From NCBI RefSeq assembly GCF_000225345.1, contig NC_015977.1:971001-1035000 (forward strand): 64,000 nucleotides of DNA, given 5' to 3'. Positions within the stretch are counted from its first letter, which is position 1; each line of letters starts with the position of its first letter. The position numbers and the translations under genes were made by a program. Under the pieces are notes generated by a model. It was not told the origin of the DNA and did no database searches. It saw only the letters and a list, made by a program, of their open reading frames with translations. Below are positions 36,603-46,681 of the stretch, in pieces. Source of the DNA: Roseburia hominis A2-183 (lineage in GTDB: Bacteria; Bacillota; Clostridia; Lachnospirales; Lachnospiraceae).

Positions 36603-37826
36603 ATGGCAGTGACATTGAATGAGACGCCGGGCAGCAGCCGTCTGCACATAGGAATATTTGGAAAAACAAACAGCGGGAAATCCGCACTCATCAACGCTTT
36701 TACCGGACAGGAGGTATCCATTGTCGCCAATGTGGCGGGAACGACGACCGACCCGGTCTACAAGGCGATGGAGGTACATCCGCTCGGCCCGTGCATTATC
36801 ATAGATACGGCAGGATTTGGCGACGAGAGCGAACTGGGCAAAAGCCGCATGGAAAAGACACGTCTCGCAGCGGAAAAGACGGATATTGCGCTGCTCCTTG
36901 TGGCGGGGAATGGTGACGCGGCGCTTGATGAGGAAGAAATGCACTGGTACCGCTTTTTGAAAGAGCACGGGACGCCGGTACTTTTCGTCGTGGGGAAAAC
37001 GGACATCCGGTCGGACGCACAGGTGGATAAACTGGCAGCCGCCATCCGGGGGAAGACCGGTGAGGAGGCATATCCGGTCAGCGCCAAGACGGGAGAGGGC
37101 ATGGAGGCATTAAAAGAAGCATTGATCCGCAAACTGCCGGAGAATTACGGCAGCCGCCTCATCACCGGGACACTGGTCGGCCGGGAGGATCTGGTGCTTC
37201 TCGTGATGCCGCAGGATATCCAGGCACCCAGGGGAAGGCTGATTCTGCCGCAGGTACAGACCCTGCGCGAACTTCTCGATAAGAAATGCCTGGTCATGAG
37301 TGTGACGACCGACCAGCTGATCCCGGCGCTTGCGGTATTAAAAAAAGCACCGAAGCTTATCATTACCGACTCCCAGGTATTTGGCTATGTCTACGAAAAC
37401 AAACCGGCGGAGAGCATGCTTACGTCCTTTTCCGTGCTGTTTGCAGCGTATAAGGGAGATCTGCCGTACTATGTGGAGGGTGCGAGGCATATCGACGCGC
37501 TGAACGCCCATTCCAGGGTATTGATCGCGGAGTGCTGTACCCATGCACCGCTGAAGGAGGATATCGGAAGAGAAAAGATTCCGCGGATGTTGAGAAAACG
37601 CTTCGGTGAGTCGGTTGCTGTGGATATTGTGAGCGGGACGGACTTCCCAAAAGATCTCTCCGGCTACGATCTCATCATCCAGTGCGGTGCGTGCATGTTT
37701 AACCGCAAATATGTGATGTCGCGGATTGAGCGCGCCAGAGAGCAGGGCGTTCCGATGACGAACTACGGCGTGACGATCGCGCATCTGACGGGGATTCTCG
37801 ATAAGATTTCCATGCCGGAGACATAG
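36603..37826 (+). CDS. hydF: [FeFe]-hydrogenase H-cluster maturase HydF
   Basis: A 407-residue GTPase and scaffold that carries the diiron precursor to the hydrogenase. GTPase motifs GIFGKTNSGKSAL, GTTTDPVYKAM, DTAGFGDESELG and VGKTD are in the first ~170 residues. The C-terminal part holds the cluster cysteines in LIAECCTHAP and IIQCGACMFNRK. Start 36603 follows AAGGAAAAAGAAAG. The structural hydrogenase gene is not in this window. Confidence 0.94.
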   Translation: MAVTLNETPGSSRLHIGIFGKTNSGKSALINAFTGQEVSIVANVAGTTTDPVYKAMEVHPLGPCIIIDTAGFGDESELGKSRMEKTRLAAEKTDIALLLVAGNGDAALDEEEMHWYRFLKEHGTPVLFVVGKTDIRSDAQVDKLAAAIRGKTGEEAYPVSAKTGEGMEALKEALIRKLPENYGSRLITGTLVGREDLVLLVMPQDIQAPRGRLILPQVQTLRELLDKKCLVMSVTTDQLIPALAVLKKAPKLIITDSQVFGYVYENKPAESMLTSFSVLFAAYKGDLPYYVEGARHIDALNAHSRVLIAECCTHAPLKEDIGREKIPRMLRKRFGESVAVDIVSGTDFPKDLSGYDLIIQCGACMFNRKYVMSRIERAREQGVPMTNYGVTIAHLTGILDKISMPET

Positions 37827-37915
37827 ACAATGTTACTCTTTTTGGTGGAAAAAACGGGGACGGCTCTGTATAATAGGGGAGGAGAAATAACAGGGAAGAG
37901 ATACGGAGGAACACT

Positions 37916-38365
37916 ATGAAATATACGACAACGGATGAACTGGAACATTTTTCTTTCACGGAGGCTTACATTGCCGACGTGCAGGTGACGGGCGGATTTT
38001 TCCATATGACACTATCAAACGTGACGATACTGCCGGAGAATTCCTGCAACAGGGATATCCGCGAGATGCGCGCGAACGATCTGGTGTTAAAGATCGAGGA
38101 GCCGGTGATCCGGTCCCTGGTGCGGGAGGGATACAAGGTCTACGATGCCAACGGCATACTGATGCGAACCTGCGAGGATGAGATGGTCAATGAGGCGGCG
38201 TGGAACGAGACGATCCGCTCCTTTGCGGACGGCACACTCTATGCGTTAAAGCGGGACGGGGAGAACTATATATTTGAGATCGATGCGCCCGATGAGGAGG
38301 AGTATGTGCTTGCGGTGTCCGGCACACACAATACGGCATCCTGGGACCGTTTCTTGAATAAGTAA
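37916..38365 (+). CDS. Conserved-looking protein of unknown function
   Basis: A 149-residue acidic, soluble protein with alternating strands (AYIADVQVTGGFFHMTLSNV; LYALKRDGENYIFEIDAPDE) and no signal peptide, membrane helix or obvious active site. A TATAAT lies at 37869-37874 and a GGAGG site right before the ATG, so it is its own unit after the hyd operon. I do not recognise a family; the strand-rich pattern suggests a small beta fold. Confidence 0.7.
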   Translation: MKYTTTDELEHFSFTEAYIADVQVTGGFFHMTLSNVTILPENSCNRDIREMRANDLVLKIEEPVIRSLVREGYKVYDANGILMRTCEDEMVNEAAWNETIRSFADGTLYALKRDGENYIFEIDAPDEEEYVLAVSGTHNTASWDRFLNK

Positions 38366-38453
38366 GTGCCGGGAAGAAAAGGCGTCAGGGAGGCAAACAG
38401 ACGCAGATGATGCGGCAGGGATCGGCTATTATCTGCGGCGGCAGCTTTTGCAG

Positions 38454-38482
38454 TTGCGAACCGCAGGAAGAAATGCTATAGT
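38454..38482 (+). promoter_or_regulatory. Promoter of the cytidylate-kinase-like gene
   Basis: TTGCGA (38454-38459), 17-bp spacer, TATAGT (38477-38482), 44 bp before the start codon. Confidence 0.6.
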
Positions 38483-38526
38483 TTTAGATAGAAAAACAAA
38501 CCCCACACAGGGGAAAGGAGATACCA

Positions 38527-39132
38527 ATGTCTAGGATTATAACGATTGGACGAGAATTTGGCAGCGGCGGACGTGAGATCGGAAAGAGATTGTCCGATGA
38601 GCTGGGAATTGCTTATTACGATAATGAGATCATCAGTCAGATTGCAGACCGTACGAAGCTGGCGGAGGGCTATGTGCAGCATGTGATGGAGAACGGTCCG
38701 TCGACGTTGTATCCGATTACGATCGGGAGAAGCTTTTACATGGGAGTTGATCCAATCATGGAGCAGAATAATGCGATCTACCGTGAGCAGAGCCGCCTGA
38801 TTCAGGAATTTGCGGAGAAGTCCGATTGTGTCATCGTCGGAAGAAGCGCCGATTATATTTTGCGCGAGAAGCATCCGTTCCGCCTGTTTGTCTATGCGGA
38901 GATGGAGCACAAGATGGAACGCTGCAAGAAGCGCGCGCCGGAGAGCGAGCACTTTACGGACAAGGAATTAAAGCGCCATATTTTAGACGTGGATAAGCGC
39001 AGGGCGCGTTACTATCAGTTCTTTACCGGACAGACCTGGGGAGACCGTCTCAACTATGATCTGTGTATCAATACTTCCAACTATGACATCAAGGAGCTGG
39101 TACATGCAATCGCACATCTGGTAGAAGCATAG
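38527..39132 (+). CDS. Cytidylate kinase-like protein
   Basis: A 201-residue P-loop kinase fold. IITIGREFGSGGREIGKRLS is the cytidylate-kinase-2 P-loop (GREFGSGG), and VIVGRSADYIL and KRRARYYQFFTGQTWG follow. True Cmk keeps other residues and is about 220 long, so this paralogous family (Pfam Cytidylate_kin2) may have another nucleotide or regulatory role. Start after GGGGAAAGGAGATACC. Confidence 0.87.
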   Translation: MSRIITIGREFGSGGREIGKRLSDELGIAYYDNEIISQIADRTKLAEGYVQHVMENGPSTLYPITIGRSFYMGVDPIMEQNNAIYREQSRLIQEFAEKSDCVIVGRSADYILREKHPFRLFVYAEMEHKMERCKKRAPESEHFTDKELKRHILDVDKRRARYYQFFTGQTWGDRLNYDLCINTSNYDIKELVHAIAHLVEA

Positions 39133-39161
39133 AACAATCGAATGCATGGGAAAAACAGATT

Positions 39162-39211
39162 CCCCATATACTTTACAGATATTTGTGATGCAGGGTATAT
39201 GGGGAATTTTT
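39162..39211 (+). terminator. Terminator whose right arm holds the next gene's ribosome site
   Basis: CCCCATATAC (39162-39171) / GTATATGGGG (39195-39204) then AATTTTT (39205-39211), directly followed by ATG 39212. The GGGGA that would serve as ribosome binding site for the symporter lies in the right arm, so the hairpin can both end kinase transcription and hide the symporter's initiation site. Confidence 0.65.
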
Positions 39212-40579
39212 ATGGCATTATTGCAGCATGCGGTGGCGGTGGCGCGGGAATATCTGTGGGGATTTCCCATGCTTGCGCTCTTATTCGGAACACATCTATA
39301 TTTCACATTTCACCTGGGCTTCATCCAGAAAAAAATCCCGTTGGGAATCCGGTTGTCACTGACCGGAACGAAGAATCAGGAAAAGGATCAGGTAACACCG
39401 TATTCGGCGCTGGCGACGGCACTTGCAGCGACGATCGGTACGGGTAACATTGTGGGAATTTCCACAGCCATTGCCATCGGCGGACCGGGAGCGGTATTCT
39501 GGTGCTGGCTGACCGGGGTATTTGGGATTGCGACCTGCTATGCGGAATGTTATCTCTCTATAAGATACCGGGTGCGCAGGACAGACAGTACGTTTGCCGG
39601 CGGACCGATGTATATTTTGGATCGGCGTCTGAAAAAAAGAAAACTGGCAGCGGCGTTTGCTGTATGTACGCTGCTGGCATCGTTTGGTATCGGAAGCAGC
39701 GTACAGTCATACTCCATACGCACGGCGCTCCAGCATCAGATTACCGTGTCGCCGCATCTGGTCGGAATGGCGGTCGGGGGGCTTGCAGGGATTATTATCA
39801 TCGGGGGAAACAGCCAGATTGCAAAGGTGTGTATGTGGCTCGTCCCGCTGATGAGCGCTTTTTATGTGGGCGGCTGTCTCTATATTATAGGAAGAAACAG
39901 GGCGGTGCTGCCGGAGACGTTAGCGCTGATTCTCTCATCCGCCGTCTGCCCGAAGGCGGTGGCGGGCGGCTGCACCGGCGGAGCGCTGCTTCTTGGCATC
40001 CAGACAGGAGTCTCCCGGGGATTGTTTACCAATGAAGCAGGGCTTGGCTCGATTCCGATGGTCGCGGCGACGGCAGCATCCTCCTCTGACAGCCCGAAGG
40101 AGGCGGCTGTGCGGCAGGCGTTAATCTCCATGACAGGACCGTTCTGGGACACGGTGGTATTATGTGCGATCACGGGAATTGCGGCGGTCGGCAGCATGGT
40201 AAGCCATCCGCAGGAATACCGGGGAGTGGCACCGGAAAATATGTGTTTTGTGGCATTCCGGGAATTGCCCGTCGGCGGTGAGTGGATGCTCTCGATCTCT
40301 CTGACGCTGTTCGCGTTTGCCACGATCATCGGCTGGAACGTGTACGGAACCTGCGCGGTGCGCTACCTGTGGGGCGAGGCGGGGGTGCGTGTCTACCAGG
40401 TGGCGTACATGTTTTTCGCTTATCTGGGAGCGGTGCTTTCCATGGAGCTTGTGTGGGGGATATCGGATCTGCTGAATTCCCTGATGGCTCTGCCGAATCT
40501 GCTCTGTCTGTGGATGCTGCGAGGCGAAATTGCCACAGACTGTGGAAAAGGGACAGATAAAACATCAAAAAAGAAATAA
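39212..40579 (+). CDS. Alanine/glycine:cation symporter (AGCS family)
   Basis: A 455-residue carrier with about ten or eleven membrane helices. Family marks: ALATALAATIGTGNIVGIST (cation-binding helix), FAGGPMYIL, and GLFTNEAGLGSIPMVAATA. It imports alanine or glycine with Na+. ATG 39212 is preferred (GGGGA just upstream); ATG 39146 would add 22 residues but has no ribosome site and would read through the terminator stem. The C-terminal tail is lysine-rich. Confidence 0.92.
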   Translation: MALLQHAVAVAREYLWGFPMLALLFGTHLYFTFHLGFIQKKIPLGIRLSLTGTKNQEKDQVTPYSALATALAATIGTGNIVGISTAIAIGGPGAVFWCWLTGVFGIATCYAECYLSIRYRVRRTDSTFAGGPMYILDRRLKKRKLAAAFAVCTLLASFGIGSSVQSYSIRTALQHQITVSPHLVGMAVGGLAGIIIIGGNSQIAKVCMWLVPLMSAFYVGGCLYIIGRNRAVLPETLALILSSAVCPKAVAGGCTGGALLLGIQTGVSRGLFTNEAGLGSIPMVAATAASSSDSPKEAAVRQALISMTGPFWDTVVLCAITGIAAVGSMVSHPQEYRGVAPENMCFVAFRELPVGGEWMLSISLTLFAFATIIGWNVYGTCAVRYLWGEAGVRVYQVAYMFFAYLGAVLSMELVWGISDLLNSLMALPNLLCLWMLRGEIATDCGKGTDKTSKKK

Positions 40580-40665
40580 AAATTGAAAAAATATTATTCA
40601 TGCCGGATAAAGTATGATATATTGAAATGGTATATGGAGTTATCGAAAGAAGAAAGGTGAAAGTT

Positions 40666-42174
40666 ATGGAGAAAAAGGAACAGAAGCATTTGTATGCAGA
40701 TACTGTGGAACAGAATAAACGTGCCAATCATTTCCTGGCTATCGGATATATCGTGTTTTATCTCTGTGTGCTTTGTGTGGTAGGAATTGCCTGCCTCAGA
40801 GGAATCCGCACAGTTGGATATACCGTTATGATCGCGGTATTGATTATTCTGGCAACAGCGGGAACACTCGTGTTGTACCAGCGGAGAAAAGATGATCCGA
40901 AGATCCGCTATATTGCGACGGTCGGGCTGCTTGTCATTACGTTTGTGATGGGATGGGCGTTTGACAATTATTATGTGCGTTTTATGGCTGCAATTCCGTT
41001 GGTTGCATGTATTCTGTTTTACGATAAAAAGTTTGCCGCCTTTTCCGGGATTGCTGTATCGGCGGTGAATCTTCTTGTGACGGCGTCAAAGACGCTGGCG
41101 CTTCACACATACCAGGGCGAGAATGCACTGGATCAGTGGTGTGCGACGCTGGCAATTATACTTATGATGGTAGTGGTTTATCTGACAGTATCCGTGGCGT
41201 ACCAGTTCAACCGCGATACGATTGGCAGCCTGACAGAAAAGGAAGCAGCACAGCGCCAGATGGTGGACGATATCATTGCGGTTGCAGATCAGGTGCGCAA
41301 GGGAACAGAGAATGCGATGAATATTGTCAATGAACTGAATAGTTCCACCGAGGTAGTCAACGGTGCCATGAAGGATATTTCGGACAGTACACAGAGTACC
41401 GCCGAGAATATCCAGACGCAGACCGAGATGACGCAGAATATTCAGGACTCCATCGGAACGACGTTAGAGCGTTCGGAGAAGATGGTACAGGTGGCGAAGC
41501 AGTCCGGAGAGCTGAATGAGAAGAGTTCCAGAATCATGGATGATCTGAAGAAGCAGTCCGCAGTTATTGCACAGACAAACTCCGAGGTGGCTTCCTCTAT
41601 GAGAGAACTCCAGGATCGTACAAGCGCTGTCAAAAGTATTGCAGATACCATTTTTTCTATTTCCAGTCAGACCAACCTTCTGGCGCTCAACGCATCGATC
41701 GAGAGTGCGAGAGCAGGCGAGGCGGGACGAGGTTTTGCGGTGGTTGCAGACGAGATCCGTCAGCTGGCGGAGAAGACCAGGCAGGAGACGGAGAATATTG
41801 CCAACATTTTAGAGCAGCTGTCTGAAAATGCCCAGACGGCGGCGGATGCGGTGGAGCGTTCTGTGACGGCGGCGGGTGCGCAGGATGAGATGATTGCGCA
41901 GGCATCCGAGAGCTTTGGCGCCATGAACCAGAATGTCAATGAGCTTGTGACGGACATCGGTGAGATCGACACTATGTTAAACAACCTCTCCAAGGCGAAC
42001 AATCAGATCGTGGAGAACATCATGCAGCTCTCCGCAACGACGGAGGAAGTTACAGCTTCTTCTGTGCAGGCGGCGGATCTCAGTGTTAAGAATCTCGGCA
42101 ATGCGGAAAATACCAAGGATCTGCTTCACAGTGTGTTAGACGAGTCGCACAAGCTGGAGCAGTATATCCACTAA
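40666..42174 (+). CDS. Methyl-accepting chemotaxis protein with polytopic membrane sensor
   Basis: A 502-residue receptor with about six N-terminal hydrophobic helices (to residue ~190), then a coiled coil and the tip [20 protein letters not shown] followed by [21 protein letters not shown]. Like the receptor at 30.0 kb it lacks an extracellular ligand domain. GCCGGATAA at about 40602 resembles a sigma-28 (flagellar) -10 element, but the matching -35 spacing is poor. Start 40666 follows AAAGGTGA. Confidence 0.93.
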   Translation: MEKKEQKHLYADTVEQNKRANHFLAIGYIVFYLCVLCVVGIACLRGIRTVGYTVMIAVLIILATAGTLVLYQRRKDDPKIRYIATVGLLVITFVMGWAFDNYYVRFMAAIPLVACILFYDKKFAAFSGIAVSAVNLLVTASKTLALHTYQGENALDQWCATLAIILMMVVVYLTVSVAYQFNRDTIGSLTEKEAAQRQMVDDIIAVADQVRKGTENAMNIVNELNSSTEVVNGAMKDISDSTQSTAENIQTQTEMTQNIQDSIGTTLERSEKMVQVAKQSGELNEKSSRIMDDLKKQSAVIAQTNSEVASSMRELQDRTSAVKSIADTIFSISSQTNLLALNASIESARAGEAGRGFAVVADEIRQLAEKTRQETENIANILEQLSENAQTAADAVERSVTAAGAQDEMIAQASESFGAMNQNVNELVTDIGEIDTMLNNLSKANNQIVENIMQLSATTEEVTASSVQAADLSVKNLGNAENTKDLLHSVLDESHKLEQYIH

Positions 42175-42237
42175 TTGGACAGATTTTGACCTGTAGTGAA
42201 TAAAATAGAAAAATAACAGAAAAATGAGGTATAAAGG

Positions 42238-43110
42238 ATGTATTTAGTGCAGTTTATCAGAGGATTTTGCATGGCACTGGCAGACAGTGTACCTGGCGTA
42301 TCCGGCGGAACCGTCGCTTTCCTGTTGGGTTTTTATGACCAGTTTATTGATTCTATCGACGATCTGATAACCGGAAGCAGGGAGAAAAAGAAAGCAGCTC
42401 TGTTCTTCCTGATTAAGCTTGGAACCGGCTGGGTCTGTGGAATGATTCTCGCCATCCTGATTCTTGCGAGCGTGTTTGACGCTCATATCTATGCAATCAG
42501 TTCCCTGTTTATCGGATTTATTATTTTTGCCATTCCGATTATCTTTAGGGAAGAAAAGAACTGCCTTGCGGCAAAAAAATCTGCCATTCCGTTTGTGCTG
42601 ATTGGCGTTGCAATCGTGACCGCGATTACTTACTTTAATCCGAGCAGCGGCGGAGAGGGTGTCAGCCTGGAGCATCTGACGCCGGGGCTTGCCCTGTTTG
42701 TATTCCTTGCCGGAATGATTGCCATCTGTGCGATGGTGCTGCCGGGAATTTCGGGCTCGACGCTTCTTTTAATCATGGGACTGTATCTGCCGGTGGTGAC
42801 TGCCATCAAAGATATTCTTCATCTGAATTTTGCTGCATTTCCGACGGTGTTTATTTTCGGATGCGGCGTTCTCGTCGGTATTTTTGGTGTGGTAAAGCTG
42901 ATCCGCAAGGCGTTAGATCATTTCCGGGCACAGACGATCTATCTGATCATCGGTCTGATGTTAGGATCAATCTACGCGGTTGTCATGGGACCGACCACGT
43001 TGGAGGTACCGCAGCCGGCAATGACGCTTCATGATTTTAACATCCTGTTTTTCGTGATCGGCGGTGCGCTGATTATCGGACTTCAGAAAATGAAAGATTT
43101 AAAAGCATAG
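42238..43110 (+). CDS. DUF368 (PopT-type) undecaprenyl-phosphate transporter
   Basis: A 290-residue membrane protein with eight or nine helices. The N-terminal FIRGFCMALADSVPGVSGGT and the internal repeat GMIAICAMVLPGISGSTLLL are the paired re-entrant motifs of DUF368. This family was shown in other bacteria to flip undecaprenyl phosphate back to the cytoplasmic face for cell-wall synthesis; the role here follows from family membership. Start behind GAGGTATAAAGG. Confidence 0.9.
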   Translation: MYLVQFIRGFCMALADSVPGVSGGTVAFLLGFYDQFIDSIDDLITGSREKKKAALFFLIKLGTGWVCGMILAILILASVFDAHIYAISSLFIGFIIFAIPIIFREEKNCLAAKKSAIPFVLIGVAIVTAITYFNPSSGGEGVSLEHLTPGLALFVFLAGMIAICAMVLPGISGSTLLLIMGLYLPVVTAIKDILHLNFAAFPTVFIFGCGVLVGIFGVVKLIRKALDHFRAQTIYLIIGLMLGSIYAVVMGPTTLEVPQPAMTLHDFNILFFVIGGALIIGLQKMKDLKA

Positions 43111-43126
43111 GACACGAAGGAGTATC

Positions 43127-44917
43127 ATGAAAAAGTTATTGCAGTATTTGGGAAACTATAAAAAAGAAAGTATTTTAGGACCGCTTTTTAAGCTCCTGGA
43201 AGCTTCATTTGAATTGATTGTCCCGCTTGTCATGGCGGCAATCATCGATACCGGGGTGGCAAATGCCGATCGTCCATATATTATGAAGATGAGTCTGGTA
43301 CTGTTTCTCCTGGCGCTGATCGGATTGACCTGTGCCATCACGGCGCAGTATTTTGCGGCGAAAGCGGCGGTTGGCTGTGCGACAGGATTAAGACATGCTC
43401 TGTTTGAACATATTGAGACGCTGTCATTTACCGAGATGGATACCGTCGGAACGTCGACGTTAATTACAAGAATGACAAGTGATGTTAATCAGGTGCAGAA
43501 CGGGGTGAACCTCGTTCTGCGCCTGTTCTTGCGTTCGCCGTTTATCGTGTTTGGAGCGATGGTCATGGCATTCACGATTGATGTGAAAGCGGCGCTCGTG
43601 TTCGTTGTGACCATTCCGCTGCTGTCGGTGGTTGTGTTTGGCATCATGCTGGTCAGTATTCCGCTGTACAAAAAAGTACAGGCGGCACTCGATAAAGTGC
43701 TGGGCATCACAAGAGAGAACCTGACCGGAAGCAGAGTCATCCGTGCATTCAACAAGGAGCAGGATGAGATTGCACAGTTCCACGAAGACAATGAGGCGCT
43801 GACAAAGATCCAGCTCTATGTCGGCAAGATCTCGGCGCTCATGAATCCGCTTACCTATATTATCATCAACGGAGCGATCGTCGTTCTGGTATGGGTAGGA
43901 GCGATCCGCGTGGACAATGGCAACATTACGCAGGGACAGGTTGTGGCGCTGGTGAGCTACATGTCCCAGATCTTAGTGGAGTTAATCAAGCTGGCCAACC
44001 TGATTATCAACATCAACAAATCCATTGCCTGCATGAACCGTATCGAGACTGTGCTTGACATGGAATCGTCGATCACGGAGCATCCAGTAGCGGAGACGGG
44101 AAGTCTCACTTCGGATGGAGCAGGCAGGGAAGGAAAAGAGACAATCCCGGCGGAGAATGCCGTCGTATTTTCCAAGGTTGGTCTTACTTATGCGGGCGCA
44201 TCGGAAGAAGCGCTCTCCGACATTGATTTTACGGTCAGACGCGGAGAGACCATCGGTATTATCGGAGGAACCGGTTCTGGAAAATCTTCGGTCGTGAATC
44301 TGATTCCGCGGTTTTACGATGCGACCAGAGGAGAGGTTCTCGTCGACGGGAAGAATGTGCGGGATTATACATTGGAGGAACTCAGGGCGAAGGTCGGTGT
44401 TGTTCTGCAGAAGGCGGTTCTCTTTAAGGGAACCATCCGTGAGAACTTAAGCTGGGGCAATTCGGACGCCACGGACGAGGAGATGTATGAGGCGCTTGAG
44501 ACTGCACAGGCAAGGGAGTTTGTGGATGCCAAGGAAGGCGGACTTTCCTATGAGATCGAGCAGGGCGGCAGAAACCTTTCTGGCGGACAGAGACAGCGCC
44601 TTACGATTGCGCGTGCGCTCGTGAAGAAGCCGCAGATTCTCATTATGGACGACAGCGCATCCGCGCTTGATTTCGCGACGGACGCGGCGCTTCGGAAAGC
44701 CATCGCACATATGGACGGGCAGATGACGGTATTTATCGTATCGCAGCGTGCGGCGTCCATCATGCAGGCGGACAAGATCGTAGTGCTGGACGATGGAGAG
44801 ATTGTAGGACTTGGAACACACGAGGATCTGCTTAAGGACTGCGAGGTATACCGCGAGATTTACGAGTCGCAGTTTAAGCGGACAGAAGAACAGCAGGCGG
44901 GAGAGGCGAAAAGATGA
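43127..44917 (+). CDS. Heterodimeric ABC exporter subunit A (degenerate ATPase site)
   Basis: A 596-residue fusion of a six-helix membrane domain and an ABC ATPase. Walker A is GGTGSGKSS and the signature NLSGGQRQR is canonical, but Walker B ends IMDDSASALD (aspartate for the catalytic glutamate) and the H-loop reads FIVSQRAAS (glutamine for histidine). Such changes mark the half with the non-hydrolysing site in exporters like BmrC/BmrD or TM287/288. It ends 4 bp inside the next gene, its partner. Confidence 0.93.
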   Translation: MKKLLQYLGNYKKESILGPLFKLLEASFELIVPLVMAAIIDTGVANADRPYIMKMSLVLFLLALIGLTCAITAQYFAAKAAVGCATGLRHALFEHIETLSFTEMDTVGTSTLITRMTSDVNQVQNGVNLVLRLFLRSPFIVFGAMVMAFTIDVKAALVFVVTIPLLSVVVFGIMLVSIPLYKKVQAALDKVLGITRENLTGSRVIRAFNKEQDEIAQFHEDNEALTKIQLYVGKISALMNPLTYIIINGAIVVLVWVGAIRVDNGNITQGQVVALVSYMSQILVELIKLANLIININKSIACMNRIETVLDMESSITEHPVAETGSLTSDGAGREGKETIPAENAVVFSKVGLTYAGASEEALSDIDFTVRRGETIGIIGGTGSGKSSVVNLIPRFYDATRGEVLVDGKNVRDYTLEELRAKVGVVLQKAVLFKGTIRENLSWGNSDATDEEMYEALETAQAREFVDAKEGGLSYEIEQGGRNLSGGQRQRLTIARALVKKPQILIMDDSASALDFATDAALRKAIAHMDGQMTVFIVSQRAASIMQADKIVVLDDGEIVGLGTHEDLLKDCEVYREIYESQFKRTEEQQAGEAKR

Positions 44918-46674
44918 AAAAAGTGGTAAATGAAAATCAAAAATCAACGCTGCGCAAGGTTCTGCGATACATCAGACGATACTGGGGATACCTGGGAGCA
45001 TCGATCATTCTCGCGGCGGTGACGGTGGCGCTTACCCTGTATCTTCCGATTCTGATCGGTCAGGCGGTCGACCGGATCGTGGGAAAGGGAGCCGTTGACT
45101 TTGCCGGGATCTTTGTGATTCTCAGAAAGATGGCGGTCATCATCGGACTGACGGCAGTGGCACAGTGGGTGATGAATGCCTGCAACAATAAAATTACCTA
45201 CAATGTGATCCGGGATATCCGGACAGAGGCGTTCGAGAAGATTGAAAAGCTTCCTCTGAAATATCTGGACGCTCATTCATACGGAGAGATCGTAAGCCGT
45301 GTGATCGCGGATGTTGATCAGTTCGCAGACGGACTTCTGATGGGATTTACCCAGTTCTTTACCGGTATTGTGACCATCTTCGGAACGTTGATTTTCATGC
45401 TGACGATCAGCGTGCGGATCACGGTGGCAGTCGTGGTAATCACGCCGGTTTCACTCTTTGTGGCAAGCTTCATTGCGAAAAAGACATTTTCCATGTTCAA
45501 GCTGCAGTCAGAGACGAGGGGAGAACAGACGGCGTTTATTGAGGAGATGGTCGGCAACCAGAAAGTGGTGCAGGCATTTTCACATGAAGATGAGGCGCTT
45601 GAGAAGTTTGATGAGATCAATGAAAGACTGCAGAAGTATTCTCTGCGGGCGATTTTCTTTTCGAGTATTACCAACCCGTCGACGCGTTTTGTCAACAGCC
45701 TTGTCTATGCAACGGTAGGAGTTGTCGGAGCTTTTTCGGCGATTGCCGGAGGGATCAGTGTCGGACAGCTGTCGAGTCTTTTGTCCTACGCGAACCAGTA
45801 TACGAAGCCGTTCAACGAGATTTCGGGCGTCATCACGGAGCTTCAGAATGCGCTTGCGTGTGCGGGCAGAGTGATAGAGCTGATTGAGGAGGATGCCGAG
45901 GTGCCGGATGCCGAGGACGCGGTAGATTTAGAGCATGCAAACGGTAAGGTCGAGCTTTCACATGTCTATTTTTCCTATGTGCCGGAGCAGAAGCTGATTG
46001 AGGACTTTAATCTGTCGGTGAAGCCGGGACAGCGAGTGGCGATCGTGGGACCGACCGGATGCGGCAAGACAACGTTGATCAATCTGCTGATGCGCTTCTA
46101 TGATATGAACAGTGGCACAATCAAAGTCAGCGATATTCCGCTGCAGCAGCTGACACGCAAGAGTCTCCGGGACAACTACGGTATGGTGCTGCAGGAGACC
46201 TGGCTTCGGAGCGGAAGCATCCGGGACAACATTGCGATGGGAAAACCGGACGCCACGGACGAGGAGATCATTGCGGCCGCAAAGGCATCCCATGCACACG
46301 GCTTTATCAAGCGTCTGCCGGAGGGATATGACACCGTGATCGCAGAGGATGGCGGCAACCTGTCACAGGGACAGAAGCAGCTGTTATGCATTGCAAGAGT
46401 CATGCTGTGCCTGCCTCCGATGCTGATTCTTGATGAGGCGACATCCTCGATTGATACGCGTACTGAGATCAAGATTCAGAATGCGTTTGCAAAGATGATG
46501 CAGGGACGCACCAGTTTTATCGTGGCACACCGTCTCTCGACGATCCGCGAGGCGGACATCATTCTGGTCATGAAGGATGGAAGCATCATTGAGCAGGGAA
46601 ATCACGAGGAACTTCTGGAAAAGAACGGATTCTATGCGAAGCTGTATAACAGCCAGTTTGCAAAGACGTCATAG
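44914..46674 (+). CDS. Heterodimeric ABC exporter subunit B (catalytic site)
   Basis: A 586-residue partner, overlapping the previous gene by ATGA. Walker A GPTGCGKTT, Walker B LILDEATSSID with the catalytic glutamate, and H-loop FIVAHRLST are intact, while the signature reads NLSQGQKQL (Q for the second G). Thus subunit B supplies the catalytic Walker site paired with subunit A's good signature: one active and one degenerate site. It probably exports drugs, lipids or peptides. Confidence 0.93.
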   Translation: MKKVVNENQKSTLRKVLRYIRRYWGYLGASIILAAVTVALTLYLPILIGQAVDRIVGKGAVDFAGIFVILRKMAVIIGLTAVAQWVMNACNNKITYNVIRDIRTEAFEKIEKLPLKYLDAHSYGEIVSRVIADVDQFADGLLMGFTQFFTGIVTIFGTLIFMLTISVRITVAVVVITPVSLFVASFIAKKTFSMFKLQSETRGEQTAFIEEMVGNQKVVQAFSHEDEALEKFDEINERLQKYSLRAIFFSSITNPSTRFVNSLVYATVGVVGAFSAIAGGISVGQLSSLLSYANQYTKPFNEISGVITELQNALACAGRVIELIEEDAEVPDAEDAVDLEHANGKVELSHVYFSYVPEQKLIEDFNLSVKPGQRVAIVGPTGCGKTTLINLLMRFYDMNSGTIKVSDIPLQQLTRKSLRDNYGMVLQETWLRSGSIRDNIAMGKPDATDEEIIAAAKASHAHGFIKRLPEGYDTVIAEDGGNLSQGQKQLLCIARVMLCLPPMLILDEATSSIDTRTEIKIQNAFAKMMQGRTSFIVAHRLSTIREADIILVMKDGSIIEQGNHEELLEKNGFYAKLYNSQFAKTS

Positions 46675-46681
46675 ATTAGTG

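Noticed and set aside
40595..40620. Sigma-28 promoter for the second chemotaxis receptor
   Set aside because: GCCGGATAA resembles the -10 element, but no TAAA lies at the required spacing, so I note it only as a hint.
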